Below, one piece after another: positions 54,646 to 64,000 of a stretch of DNA of 64,000 nt. This DNA is from Pseudocercospora fijiensis CIRAD86 (taxonomy: Eukaryota > Ascomycota > Dothideomycetes > Mycosphaerellales > Mycosphaerellaceae): NCBI RefSeq assembly GCF_000340215.1, contig NW_006921535.1:3173323-3237322 (forward strand), given 5' to 3'. Position 1 is the stretch's first letter. Each line of letters starts with the position of its first letter. The position numbers were made by a program, and so were the translations under genes. Under the pieces are notes generated by a model, which had not been told where the DNA came from, did not search any database, and was given only the letters and a program-made list of their open reading frames with translations.

Positions 54646-57600
54646 CTAACGCTCACGCGACATCTCGTCTGCGTGCATCTCTGCTGGCGATGGAAGAGTC
54701 TTGAAGTAGCGATCCATGACGTTGGCCTTGTCATTAGCGCTCGAGGAGAATGCATCGCCGGCAAACGGACGCTGTGGCTGAATGTTGCCGAATTGAGTCT
54801 GGCGGGGATCCGAATTGACCGCCTGACGACTCTGCTCAGAAGGAACGCCGTGATGATTGCCTTGAGAGAAGGGACGAGTGCCAATAGGTGGCTGCTGCTG
54901 GCGGACAGGGCGGCCCGACTCTGTGCTGTTCGCTGTACCATACTGCGGTGCAACGGTCCACATGCCGAGAGGCGGCTGTTGTTGTTGCTGGTTGTAATAC
55001 TCACCAAGCTGGTGAACGTGATTCTGATATATCGGATCCGCAGCCGGGATCCCGTACTTCTTCTTGAGCATGTCCTGGTGCTCCTTGACCTTGGCCGAGT
55101 CTGGGGGTGTGATGAGTTGTTGTTGTATGGTATTCTTCTCAGCGAGCTGATGGTGCTCGTTGGCACCACTGCGATCATAGAAGAAATTGTAGTCGCGAAT
55201 GCTACCAGTACGATTGATGAGCGGGTCAGTGCTCGGCAGGAGATCGTTGAGATTGGCTTGCTGGAATTGCTGGCCGAGCGCAGTGACCGATGGATCAGCA
55301 CCATTCGAGCCGTAGAACATGAAGTTCTGGCCTTGGTTGAAGGTGCTTGGTGCGAAGCTGTTCGCAACACCAGGAATGGAAGGGTAGTTGGGGGTGTATG
55401 TGTCGTATGGGATGCGATAAGGCATCTGAGCGCCGTAAGGGTCGCGATCCTCGCCATAAGCCATGGTGTAGTTGCTATTGACGGCGTACGGATTGTACGG
55501 GCCGACAGCGCCAGGACCGATGCCGCTTGGTGGCTGACCCATAGCGTGCTGCGAAAAGGAAGCCGGGTTGATGGCGGAGAGCCAAATGCGAGTCTTGTAG
55601 ATGCGGTAGAGCTCAGTAATCAAGTCCTTGAAGTTGATGTAGTGGTCGGCATAGTAGTAGAAGATCAGCTTCTGGAAGTCCCTGCGAATCTGTTAGTCTG
55701 ATGTCGCAAAGAAGGACGCTGTCACAAGACTCACCACTGCCACTCAGCATCGAGAATCTCCATCTGCAAGCGGAGGTGAGCAACCTTCTGCTGGCAAGTG
55801 CGCTTGGCCTTGGCTTCGTTGCCCTCTTTCTCGGCGAGCATTTTGATCTCGTGGTCGTTGGCGAGACGCTTGATAGCTTTTGGCTTGAGATTGTTGAAAT
55901 TGTCGCGGGGAATGGAGCCTTGCATGGCTGGAGTGTTCTCTCCAAACAATGGACTCATCATGCCGCCTTCACCATGAAGTTGGGCGTTTGGGTTGAAGCC
56001 GCCGTCCTTGTTGCGGCTGTACATCATCAACCACTTGTACTGCTCCTCGGAGTACTTCTTTCTAAGGAGCCGAGCGACGTCCGGCGTGATGTTGGCATGC
56101 TGCACAGTGCCAAGGTCTTGTCCACGGTCGGCCTCAACAATGACAAGGTCGCCCTCGCGAATGATGAGCCCAGTGTTGTCGAGGAGGTAGAAGACGTCGA
56201 CGCGTGAGCACTTGAAGCTCACAATGTACAGCTGCTTGCGTGGCCGGCCTGCGGCTGGACCCCACTGAGCAGTGGGTGCCACGGCTTGTTGTTGATCGCG
56301 GCGAGCGTCAAGCTCGCGCTTCTCAGTGGCGTTCAACTCCACGTGAGGTACGCGGTACATGACTGGTATGTCGTATACGGCCGCTGTCTCCTGTGCCCGC
56401 GTCATGTTAGCGAGATCGTCGCCGCCGTCGAGTGGACGGTCAGGCGCGAAGCCCGGATAGTCTGCCAACTTACGCGTTAGATGCTGTTCTGACTCAAGCG
56501 GATGTTCTTTGATTGTATGTGATGGTTGCGGATTGATGAGCGGAGCGAAGAGGTGTGTTGAGGAAGTGGAAGAGGTGGTGGTGGAAGAACAAAGTGGATG
56601 GTTATGAGGGCAGTGTGAAAGTGAGTCCACAGCGTTCACGCAAGGCGGCAGCCGCCACCGCGCATTGTTCAAGGTGTAGGAAGGCGCGACAATGGCCGCT
56701 TGGCGATCATATGAAAGGCGGAAGGGGGCAATGTGCTCGGGGAGGGTTTGATGGACTTACGTTGTGGTATGGTATCGTGCTCGTCTGCCTCCAGTGGATC
56801 GTGTGTGAAGGTGCGAGAGAGCATTGAATGCTCACCAGCTGCCAGAGAGCCGCGACGGGTGGGAATATCCGCTAGCGAATGCCGGCGTGACTCGTTGACG
56901 TTAGGCAAGTCGTCCCAGCCTAGCGAGCTTTGCCAGCGAGAACGATGGCTTGGACTGTCTGTATCCAGCGTTAGAAGATGCTCTGACTCCGCCCTTGAGC
57001 TCAAGATCGCATCAAACAAGCATACCTAGAGACATATTGGCAAATGCACTTTCAAAGGTCTTGCCCCGTAGCAGTCCTGATTGCATGGGAGACTGATTGT
57101 CCCCATATTCCCTGCCATTTCTGTGGGACGGCTCAAACGTTGGAGGCAAAGTAGCGGTGCGCATCAACGATCCCATGGGAGGATGGGACGTAGTATGAGT
57201 TAGCTGGGCTCCCGTCTCAGACTCAGACTCTGTGTCTGCCTCCTCTGCCAGCAGTCCAAGCGGTAGCGGTGCTGCATGGCCTCCAGCATTGGAGTGCGCA
57301 CTAGAAGTCTGGGGAACTTCGCGCTGGCCCGTCGAATGCGACAATGACCGGCCAGTCTTTGGCGTAGGTTGCAAAGGAATAGCAAACGGCAACGAGGCTG
57401 CACCTTCGCTGGCAGAGGGAGAAGGTGTGTTTCCCGCCCGGATGGCAGAACTGACCGGACCCAGACGGTTCTGCGATAGGTTTTGTCGAACAGCTTTGGA
57501 TTTCTCGTCCGACATCTTGAAACTGCCACGACCCTTCTGAGTGCTCCAGATACCTCCAGGGAGGCCCGGAACGCTATTCTCCCTCATCGGAGCATTGCCA

Positions 57601-57743
57601 AACTTCATCGACATTGGCCACGGCCGCTCATCCTCAGACGAAGCAACCGCCTCCGAATCAGGCGTTGCCCGACGAGCTGGCTAAATGCAAGATCAGCACC
57701 AACAGACGCCACGGAACAAAACGAACATTGCACGTACATTCAT
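54646..57743 (-). CDS. psp1: PSP1 C-terminal-domain protein
   Basis: A fungal cytoplasmic protein of the PSP1 family, whose yeast founder is a multicopy suppressor of DNA polymerase alpha mutations. Proposed exons in coding order are 57738-57743 (ATGAAT), 57026-57680, 56761-56958, 55735-56506 (56488 is an alternative acceptor) and 54646-55681; 888 aa. The start joins as MNPARRATPDSEAVASSEDE. Residues 1-350 are disordered. The PSP1 domain spans KQLYIVSFKCSRVDVFYLLD, GDLVIVEADRGQDLGTVQH and CQQKVAHLRLQMEILDAEWQ, then, across an intron, WDFQKLIFYYYADHYINFKD and RIYKTRIWLSAINP. The C-terminal 320 residues are Gln/Asn/Pro-rich and prion-like. The first exon is inferred from the donor GTACGT and the acceptor TTTAG. 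If it is wrong, the start would be ATG 57614. Confidence 0.8.
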
Positions 57744-58481
57744 ATTGAAAGAAGGACACAAAGTTCACGCACGGCGCTTGAAAGAAATCAGTGGTAAAAG
57801 AGCAAGATTATCTGTGGTATCGATTAGCACAAGTCTCCAGCATACCCGGAGCACAAAAGCCAGCAGCCCAGGTCAAAGACAGGTCGGAGGGCCATCGATA
57901 GCCTAAAAGATGCAGATGTCGGACAATCGTCTGAGAAAGGCCACAGGGAGCAGCCCAGGAATGATTGGAGAGTGGCCAGTACTTCCAATCGCTTCGCCAT
58001 CACAGGGACAAGATAATGCCGAGGATGCAGGAGAGGACAAACGAACTGCAAGCGATACTACGCGACAATCCAATTCCAGGCAGTACGGAGTTGGGAGCTG
58101 TCACTGGCATCAGAAGATGGCGCAGGAGTGCCTCTCAAAAGTACAAGCCAGCGTGAAGCTCCAAAGCTGTACCCGTCGCCATGCGTCGTGGAAAAACATA
58201 CGGCCAGAGCAGACATTGAGATGATCCGAGGTTCTCTGCGGCCGTGAAGGTCCCATCAGGTGAGAACATAGCGATCACGTAATCTTTCATCGCTCCTCGG
58301 AGACGGCTATGGCTGAGCAGTCGGTCTCCATCCCGCAGCATCCCACAGGACCTGGCCTCTTGGAAGCAGACAAGGGAGCGTTGAAATCACGTCCGGAAGT
58401 CTGGTCTCGATTCACGCCCAAGATGGTGCATTCGCTTGTGTGCAGCGGCGATTCGGTAGCATTTCGTGGCAGATTTCCACA

Positions 58482-58519
58482 AGTCCAGTCGAGTCGAGTC
58501 GAGTCCAGTCCAGTCCAGT
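58482..58519 (+). repeat. (AGTCC/AGTCG)7 microsatellite
   Basis: Seven pentamers in the order C, G, G, G, C, C, C at the last base, then AGTA. The block substitution suggests expansion of two variants. Confidence 0.9.
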
Positions 58520-59218
58520 ATATGCAAGCATTACCGACTTTGCGGTGCTCAAAGGCGATCACATACCTGAAGCAAGTATTCGGGTGTCGTAAGCAGTCGT
58601 GCAGCCTCTAGTCTATGTCTACAGATTCGGTGCTGAAAGAGGTCAGCAAATGCGATTCAGCTAATCGATGCACCAGGGCGACGGACGTTAGGTATGTCGT
58701 GAGCTACTATTACATGTCTGAAACGAGTATCTTTAAGCGGTGTACGTGTCTGGTCGGATGTCAGCAGTACGATCAATCGCAGAGATGGCGACACGGGGAA
58801 GCAGACCTATGTTCATTCCCAATATCCTAAACACTCCGATCTATCACCCAGAACAACAACAAATCTGTGCTCAAGATTGTGGCATTCACATTGAGAGATT
58901 GTCGTCGTCGGCAGTGCAACGCGTGAAGCCTAGTGAATGAAGGGCGGCGTTGAAGAATGGAGATTCAGTTGGGAGCAAGGTATCGTCGGGGTGTACTTGG
59001 CGTGGGGAAGCGTGAGGGCCACGATTCCAGGATGCCAGCCTTCGCAGACAGCCGCGCCTGGCCGAGCGTGTGGTCTGGAATGGAAGGCGGCTTCCCTTCC
59101 CTGGCTGGGCGAGAGGTCGCTGCCGCCCGTGGAGTGTGTGTGAAGGAGGTGAGGTCGCAAGCTGGACTCGAGGGAAGCAAAGGCCGGCGTCGAGGCTGGC
59201 TTGAGCCTTGAGAACGGC

Positions 59219-59248
59219 TGGGCTGGGCTGGGCTGGGCTGGGCTGGGA
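59219..59248 (+). repeat. (CTGGG)6 microsatellite
   Basis: Six perfect pentamers, identical in unit, number and strand to the tract at 20764. Confidence 0.9.
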
Positions 59249-61095
59249 GCTGTGGGGAAAACGCCGCCGAAGGGAACGTGCGGCGATTGGCAAGGCCTGG
59301 TGGGCTCGGATGGCGCGGTGGAGCCTGCGGGTTGCACAGGTGTGCGATGCCTTCTGCGACGGTGTGTGCGATGAGGCGCGCTCGAGCTTGGGCGTTGTTG
59401 ATGGCGCTGAGGTCGTTCGCAAGAGCTTCGACGACCACGACGACGTACCGAATGTCGAGGAGCCTTTTGATATGAAGACGAGCTAGTCGAAGGGGGCGCT
59501 GCAGGCTTCGTCTGCAGCTAAAGTACGGGCAGCAGCAAGCCGTCCGCTCACCAAGGCAAGGATGCTCCTGAATGCCACAAGATGCGGAGAAGGGCGCTTG
59601 TACTGTTCAGTCACAAGACCAATCACCATCAGGCCAGTCCACACTTTTGGGTACCGGTTCGCACGACTCTCTATCTCGCTGACAGCGCTGTCGTTGCGCC
59701 GCGCGCCGTCTGTTCACCCAATCTCCCACCCAGGTCGAGAGCAGCCTTTAAGACATCGATGCCCGCCCGCCCGTCCTCACCCTCACCTCACCTCACCCTC
59801 ACGAGACATCCGATCCCCAGTTCACGGATCACGACGAGCGGCCGCGATTGAAGGGTCTGGGGCATCAGGGTCTGGGGCATCTTGCTTTCCCTGATCGTCC
59901 CTCCCATTGCTGCACGAAGCTCTCGTGCGGGGACACAGGGCCTGTCACCTGGCCTAAATTATTGATAGCGGAGAACCCATGCCATAGCTGTAGAAGGAGC
60001 TCAAGCTTCTCAGGTACGGGACGGGGAAATGCACTGCACGCACATACTGTTTGCTCTGCTCGAGTGCCGCCATCACTGGGACATCAGTGCCGCGAGAAAG
60101 CCTTAGGGAACGGGCCCGGCAACGAGAGCGACAACTTATTATTATGGATGGAGACGCTTTTCATCAACAGAGCCAGATACCGGGCTAGAACGCGCTACAC
60201 CAAGGCTTAGGCCTTTTAGGCACCGCATCATACCAATCTCGCGCCTTGCTTTGCAGCCTTTGCTCTCCTGCACATGCCAGGATAGCAGACGTACCCCACA
60301 ACGTGTTCGCCCACAACCATGCCCAAACCAACCGTGATCATCGAGATCTTGATTGATCGGTCTGGCCTTGACTGTTTCGAAGCGAGCACACTTATTCCAT
60401 TTCTAGGACACAGCAAAACATCGGCTAAAGCAGGCTACTGCTGTTCGCATTGAACACGTCCTACGTCGCGAACCTTGCCCGAGTCAGGACAGAGCTTCCT
60501 GTACGGCACGCCTCACACGCTTGGGCCATTTCATGCGTGCGATCGTTCCGTCACTGCGCATTATTGCATTCTTCTCCAGGTCAGCTTTCTAGGTTCGCTA
60601 GAAGCTCTGCAGCCCTCTGGCACTCGGAGTACGGCTACTCCTCCAAACGTCTACATTTGCTGATGTACTGTACGGGCATCGATATGTCCGTGGAAGCTAT
60701 GAGCTGGCACCGCTGACGAGACATGTGCAGCGGTAAGAGCCGATTCAGATGGCAAACGAACATCAACTGGCCTGCGCCATACTTGCAGTGATCCTTAGAG
60801 TCTGAGCCTGACACCATTGTGCGGTCGCGCGACAGAGTGATCACATTAACTGCTCGTGCAGTTTAGTCGCGCAGCAAGATTAGACGCAACACCTTCCTCC
60901 CAAGATTCTCGTTGCCCAGGTCAAGTCTGACTTCACTTGTCGACATTGGCGTAACAGCGACTTGCGGACCTAAGATGCGGTCACCATTCCCTCTCAACGC
61001 CCTCTTTCGCGCTGCTGGGAAGTACATGAGATTCAAGATCAGTGCTTCTAACTATTTCCTGCCGTACAGTTTCCTATCGAGGACTGCTTGTTTCA

Positions 61096-61623
61096 CTAAT
61101 AATTGTATATCTCATTGGTGCCCTTCCCCTCAGTCATGACTTTGTTGACTGTGTCCTTGACCAGAGCGGCTATTGAAGCAGCGTACCCATCCACAGTCTT
61201 TGGATCGCTCAAGTTGGGCGGACTAGCCTTGGTATTGGCGATGTCGACTGCGCTTGAGCATAACCACGCCACGTTGATCTCCGGACTTTGACAGGCGGCT
61301 CGGATGTCCTTCACATCTTGCAGCTCAAACCCACGTCCAAATGCGACAGCTGCTGGCCGTTTGCTGAAATCATGCGAACCAATGTTTTCATCCGGATTTG
61401 GCGATGGAGCTTTGCCAGCCAAAATAGCCGGAATTTCAGCTTTGGCCCTGGAAGCAGAATTGATGAATTGCAATACTGGCGGAAAGACATTAGCAAAGAT
61501 CTTGCAAGAATTGGAGTTGGCCTTGATGCAACCATCCATACCTTCTACTTCGGGTCTGAGTCTTTGCGTGACTGCTGTGCCCATGACCTCACTCACGCCG
61601 CACAGAATGATTGGAATTGCCAT
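61096..61623 (-). CDS. Conserved small fungal protein of unknown function
   Basis: Exons are 61542-61623 and 61096-61475, with a 66-nt intron that is stop-free and in frame; 153 aa. The start MAIPIILCGVSEVMG resembles a Rossmann-like first strand found in a family of small, uncharacterised fungal proteins. Splicing restores RPEVEVLQFINSASRAKAEI, which fits the family, whereas read-through inserts 22 odd residues. Conserved-looking blocks follow: AGKAPSPNPDENIGSHDFSK and RPAAVAFGRGFE. The C-terminus has a helix (AASIAALVKDTVNKVMTEGK). Its relatives are often dinucleotide-binding-like in pattern, but no enzyme activity is known to me. It is isolated here, with long flanks lacking genes. Confidence 0.6.
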   Translation of the reverse strand: MAIPIILCGVSEVMGTAVTQRLRPEVEGMDGCIKANSNSCKIFANVFPPVLQFINSASRAKAEIPAILAGKAPSPNPDENIGSHDFSKRPAAVAFGRGFELQDVKDIRAACQSPEINVAWLCSSAVDIANTKASPPNLSDPKTVDGYAASIAALVKDTVNKVMTEGKGTNEIYNY

Positions 61624-63558
61624 GTTTGAATGCGCTCTGCTTTGTCTCTTTGCTTCAGAGATACGCACTCTCGAGATGATGTATCAGATCTTGTCTGTTC
61701 GCAATTATACGTACAATAAGGTGAGATGCTGTTCTTTAAACCAACCGAGTCGAGATCCTCTGAAGATATACTCCAAGGGAACAAGCTCTCGCGTTCAGCT
61801 TGAAGGCCGAGCTGGCAAAGGATTGCTCTCCGTTCCTGTCGCGCTTAGCCGCAACACCGAGTCGTCGAAGCACGACGTCGATTACGACACCGCTTTTGCC
61901 CATCGGACTTGTGGTCCTGCCGACTCGACTACAATATGGATTCGTGACTCAGCTCGAAAGCAATGCTGACATATCTTGATGCCATCTTCAGAATCCGTCT
62001 TGACCTCGGCTACTCTACAGCCGTGACTTGATTTTCGCGTAACGCAAAGCAAACAGCACTTGTGTGATGATGGGACTTCGAGAAAATCCATCGATAGGGC
62101 AGAGATCAGAACCTCCACCAAAAGAAAAACCTCCGACAGAACATCCATCCTGCCAATCAGCACGCCCGAACAACTCAACCTAGATTCCACGTACCTGCAT
62201 AGACATACACCGTCAAACACCTGCACCATTACCACTCCACAAAGCACATAATAATACATACCGACAAGAGCTGAAGATGTCCCATACCCATACCTTCCCA
62301 GATCTCCATCGCCTCCCCTCCCCGCCCCTCTACAATTGGTCCAAACTTTCCAAATCCGTACACCCCAGATCCCGACATTCTTGTATACTTGGCATTCGGA
62401 GTCACCGCCACAAGTAGAAGTTGCGCTGCAAGAGACGACGTACCTACCTACCTAATGCAGGGTGAACTGATGAACCGGATTTCTCACGATGTCCTCGTCC
62501 GCGCTTTCCGCTTGTACACATGTAAATTCATCTGGGCTACACCGCCACAGTCTCGTAAGTGTGTCTCACGCAGCCTTGTATTTTTTTGGACACAAGCCAA
62601 TAGTGTCGAGAAGTTGGAGATTCTACGATATGCAGGGGGAAACCAATAGTAGGACGACGTTCATTCATTCGCGCTTACTTCGCAGAAAGGATCCTGTCAC
62701 ATGAAAACAATTTTGTTTGCGCAGGAACAAGGAAGTTTCCACTTCTCGATTTCATCCATTCATGCTTCGTAGTCATAACATCTTGTGTCTGAACACGTAC
62801 TAGATAACAATAAAATGATTCGCTAACAAATAAAATGCAAGTAGGCGAGACGTCCAGCGCCCAATCAGCCAGTAACAGTTGAACAAATGACAGTATTACA
62901 CCCTTCATCTCGCCATGCATTTTTTCTTGCTCCCATCCTCGTAACGCGCCATTGCCATGCAAATAGATCCATGCAAGCAGTCTTTGTACATTGCTCATAA
63001 AATATCATGCCATGCTGTGCGTCAAGTGCCGGACGACGCCGCCGGACAAGTTCCTCTCCCCTGTCGTAAAAATTATTTCTTTCTCTTGTGTGAGGCTGCT
63101 GTCGTATGAGCAACTCCGAAAACAACTCCATACCATGCAGAAAGTCTGACGCAAAGCGGATATTGTAGGAATCCGGGATGAGATTGTCCCGAGGAAGGCC
63201 GAGGAACCCTAAGTCAGACATCAGAGGTTCTCGCTCGCGCACCTGGCCGATTCCTGCTAATGCCGACGGGAGAAGTCTGGCTCACGCCACCGACGCAAAT
63301 TCAGGTACCAAAGTGTTCGCGGCCGAAAAATATAATGTAACCTCTGATGAACACACTTCTAGAAGTGGCGTGTAATCCGAGCGCAGTGTCGGGTGCCAAG
63401 AATAGCTGAGCCGCATCTTCTAAGATCAGATCCCGCTTATGCAAGCCTCGTGACCCTGCTTCAACGACTCACGGGGTCGAGATAGTCGTGTGATGCGTGG
63501 CATCAGTTGTAGTCAGCCCGTGTCATGACCAGTCATCGCTCTCAACAGGCCACAGCAT
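61624..63558. other. 1.9-kb gene-free stretch
   Basis: No supported gene. Short frames lack motifs. It is AT-richer near 62240-62420 and 62780-63100. It includes the promoter of the small conserved gene and the 3' flank of the zinc-finger gene. Confidence 0.45.
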
Positions 63559-64000
63559 TCAGTCGCCACGCTTTGAGCGTTTGCCGAAAGCTTCGACCTC
63601 CGGATGTACGACGCGCATGTGTCTTGTGAGTGCATCGTTCCGTGAGAAGGTCTTCTCCTCGCGACACATCAGACATCGGACCTTCTGCTTACGATTATTG
63701 TGTATCGTATCCTCGTGGCGAGTGAGATCGTACGGTCGCGAGAAGATGGTGTTGCATGGCTTGCCTGTCGATGGGTTGATACGCGTACACTTGTGTGGCC
63801 CAGCCTGGGAGTTCCTTGCGAGAATTGCAGCGGAGGTCATGCCATTGGATGAAGGATCCGGTGAGACTGATGACCGCGGTGATGCGGAAGCAGTGCCTGA
63901 CGCTGATGCTGATGCGCCGCTGTCATGCTGCTTCTGCTGTGAGCGGTGGTACTCGCGCTTGTGTTTCTGCAATTCGTTGTGTGAGTTGAAGCGCTGAGTG
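63559..64000 (-). CDS. C2H2 zinc-finger transcription factor, Rpn4-like, C-terminal part
   Basis: The frame is open to the window edge, so the N-terminus is missing. At the edge a finger ends with RFNSHNELQKHKREYH. After a Ser/Ala-rich linker come two atypical C2H2 units: HKCTRINPSTGKPCNTIF with SRPYDLTRHEDTIH, and VRCLMCREEKTFSRNDALTR with HMRVVH. This SRPYDLTRHEDTIH...FSR.DALTRH arrangement is the pattern I associate with Rpn4-type regulators of proteasome genes. It ends EVEAFGKRSKRGD, a basic nuclear tail. The assignment to Rpn4 rests on memory of the pattern; other C2H2 regulators are possible. Confidence 0.7.
   Translation of the reverse strand, partial: TQRFNSHNELQKHKREYHRSQQKQHDSGASASASGTASASPRSSVSPDPSSNGMTSAAILARNSQAGPHKCTRINPSTGKPCNTIFSRPYDLTRHEDTIHNNRKQKVRCLMCREEKTFSRNDALTRHMRVVHPEVEAFGKRSKRGD

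Larger units (their letters stand above)
57744..61095. other. 3.4-kb gene-free stretch with pentamer repeats
   Basis: No supported gene. It holds a seven-unit AGTCS pentamer tract and a (CTGGG)6 tract, CACCCTCACCT-type repeats near 59780-59805, and a tandem GGTCTGGGGCATCA duplication near 59855-59881. Pro/Ala-rich open frames near 58886-59440 follow from the GC-rich repeats. Confidence 0.45.

Noticed and set aside
54451..55701. 416-codon open frame on the plus strand
   Set aside because: Antisense shadow of the PSP1 gene's last exon, which carries the conserved domain; the frame has no motif and unnatural composition.
57965..58156. Protein-like 63-codon frame (ESGQYFQSLRHHRDK..)
   Set aside because: It begins with TTG, has a stop directly upstream and no ATG until internal positions; no acceptor site was convincing.
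20764..59248. CTGGG/GGCAT tracts as telomeric or CRISPR-like repeats
   Set aside because: Units do not match TTAGGG and there are no spacers; they are simple microsatellites.
58886..59438. Pro/Ala/Ser-rich minus-strand frames
   Set aside because: They arise from GC-rich DNA and a (CTGGG)6 tract; no conserved segment and some rely on non-ATG starts.

Overview
The window is a 64 kb piece of a filamentous ascomycete nuclear genome. The evidence is many short introns (about 45-180 nt, GT..AG, often with a CTRAC/TGAC branch-like site), single-gene transcription units on both strands, and fungus-specific proteins (Opy2, fungal Med1, Ten1, HET-domain remains). The proteins look most like those of Dothideomycetes (Mycosphaerella-type fungi), but that placement is inferred from protein style alone. 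I saw no prophage, CRISPR array, rRNA or convincing tRNA, and no intact transposon.

Layout. 1-1.3 kb: 3' part of nucleoporin Nsp1. 2-4.7 kb: a graveyard holding a HET-domain pseudogene and a broken single-pass membrane protein. 4.9-10 kb: a class I terpene synthase with an unusual coiled-coil tail, a glutamine-amidotransferase-like protein and a FAR1/GCM-like protein. 10.1-17.3 kb: a divergent pair, an amidase and a large hydantoinase/5-oxoprolinase, which looks like a small amide/cyclic-amide catabolic module. 18-24.4 kb: a frame-disrupted Ser/Thr-rich locus, the PKA regulatory subunit and a CBM48 (AMPK-type glycogen-binding) repeat protein. 26.6-31.4 kb: a small Cys-rich protein, the osmosensor anchor Opy2 and a secreted four-cysteine protein. 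31.7-36.5 kb: ESCRT-III Snf7, telomere-capping Ten1, a 14-TM MFS transporter and an SDR pseudogene. 37.7-42 kb: glutamine synthetase and Mediator Med1. 42.6-51.8 kb: a secreted GH3 glycosidase, an Sds3/Dep1-like deacetylase-complex subunit, an NmrA-like protein and a BTB protein. 54.6-57.7 kb: a PSP1-domain protein. 61.1-64 kb: a conserved small fungal protein and a truncated C2H2 factor of Rpn4 type. Two long stretches (51.8-54.6 and 57.7-61.1 kb) appear gene-free.

Most genes are unrelated housekeeping or signalling genes. The clearest functional groupings are the amidase/oxoprolinase pair and, more weakly, the terpene synthase with its neighbours. Recurring themes are micro-exons at start codons (ATG alone in glutamine synthetase, ATGAAT in the PSP1 gene), several introns that are multiples of three with no stop and so read through as coding, and a striking set of period-five microsatellites between genes. 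Splice sites were assigned by eye from consensus and from restoration of family motifs.
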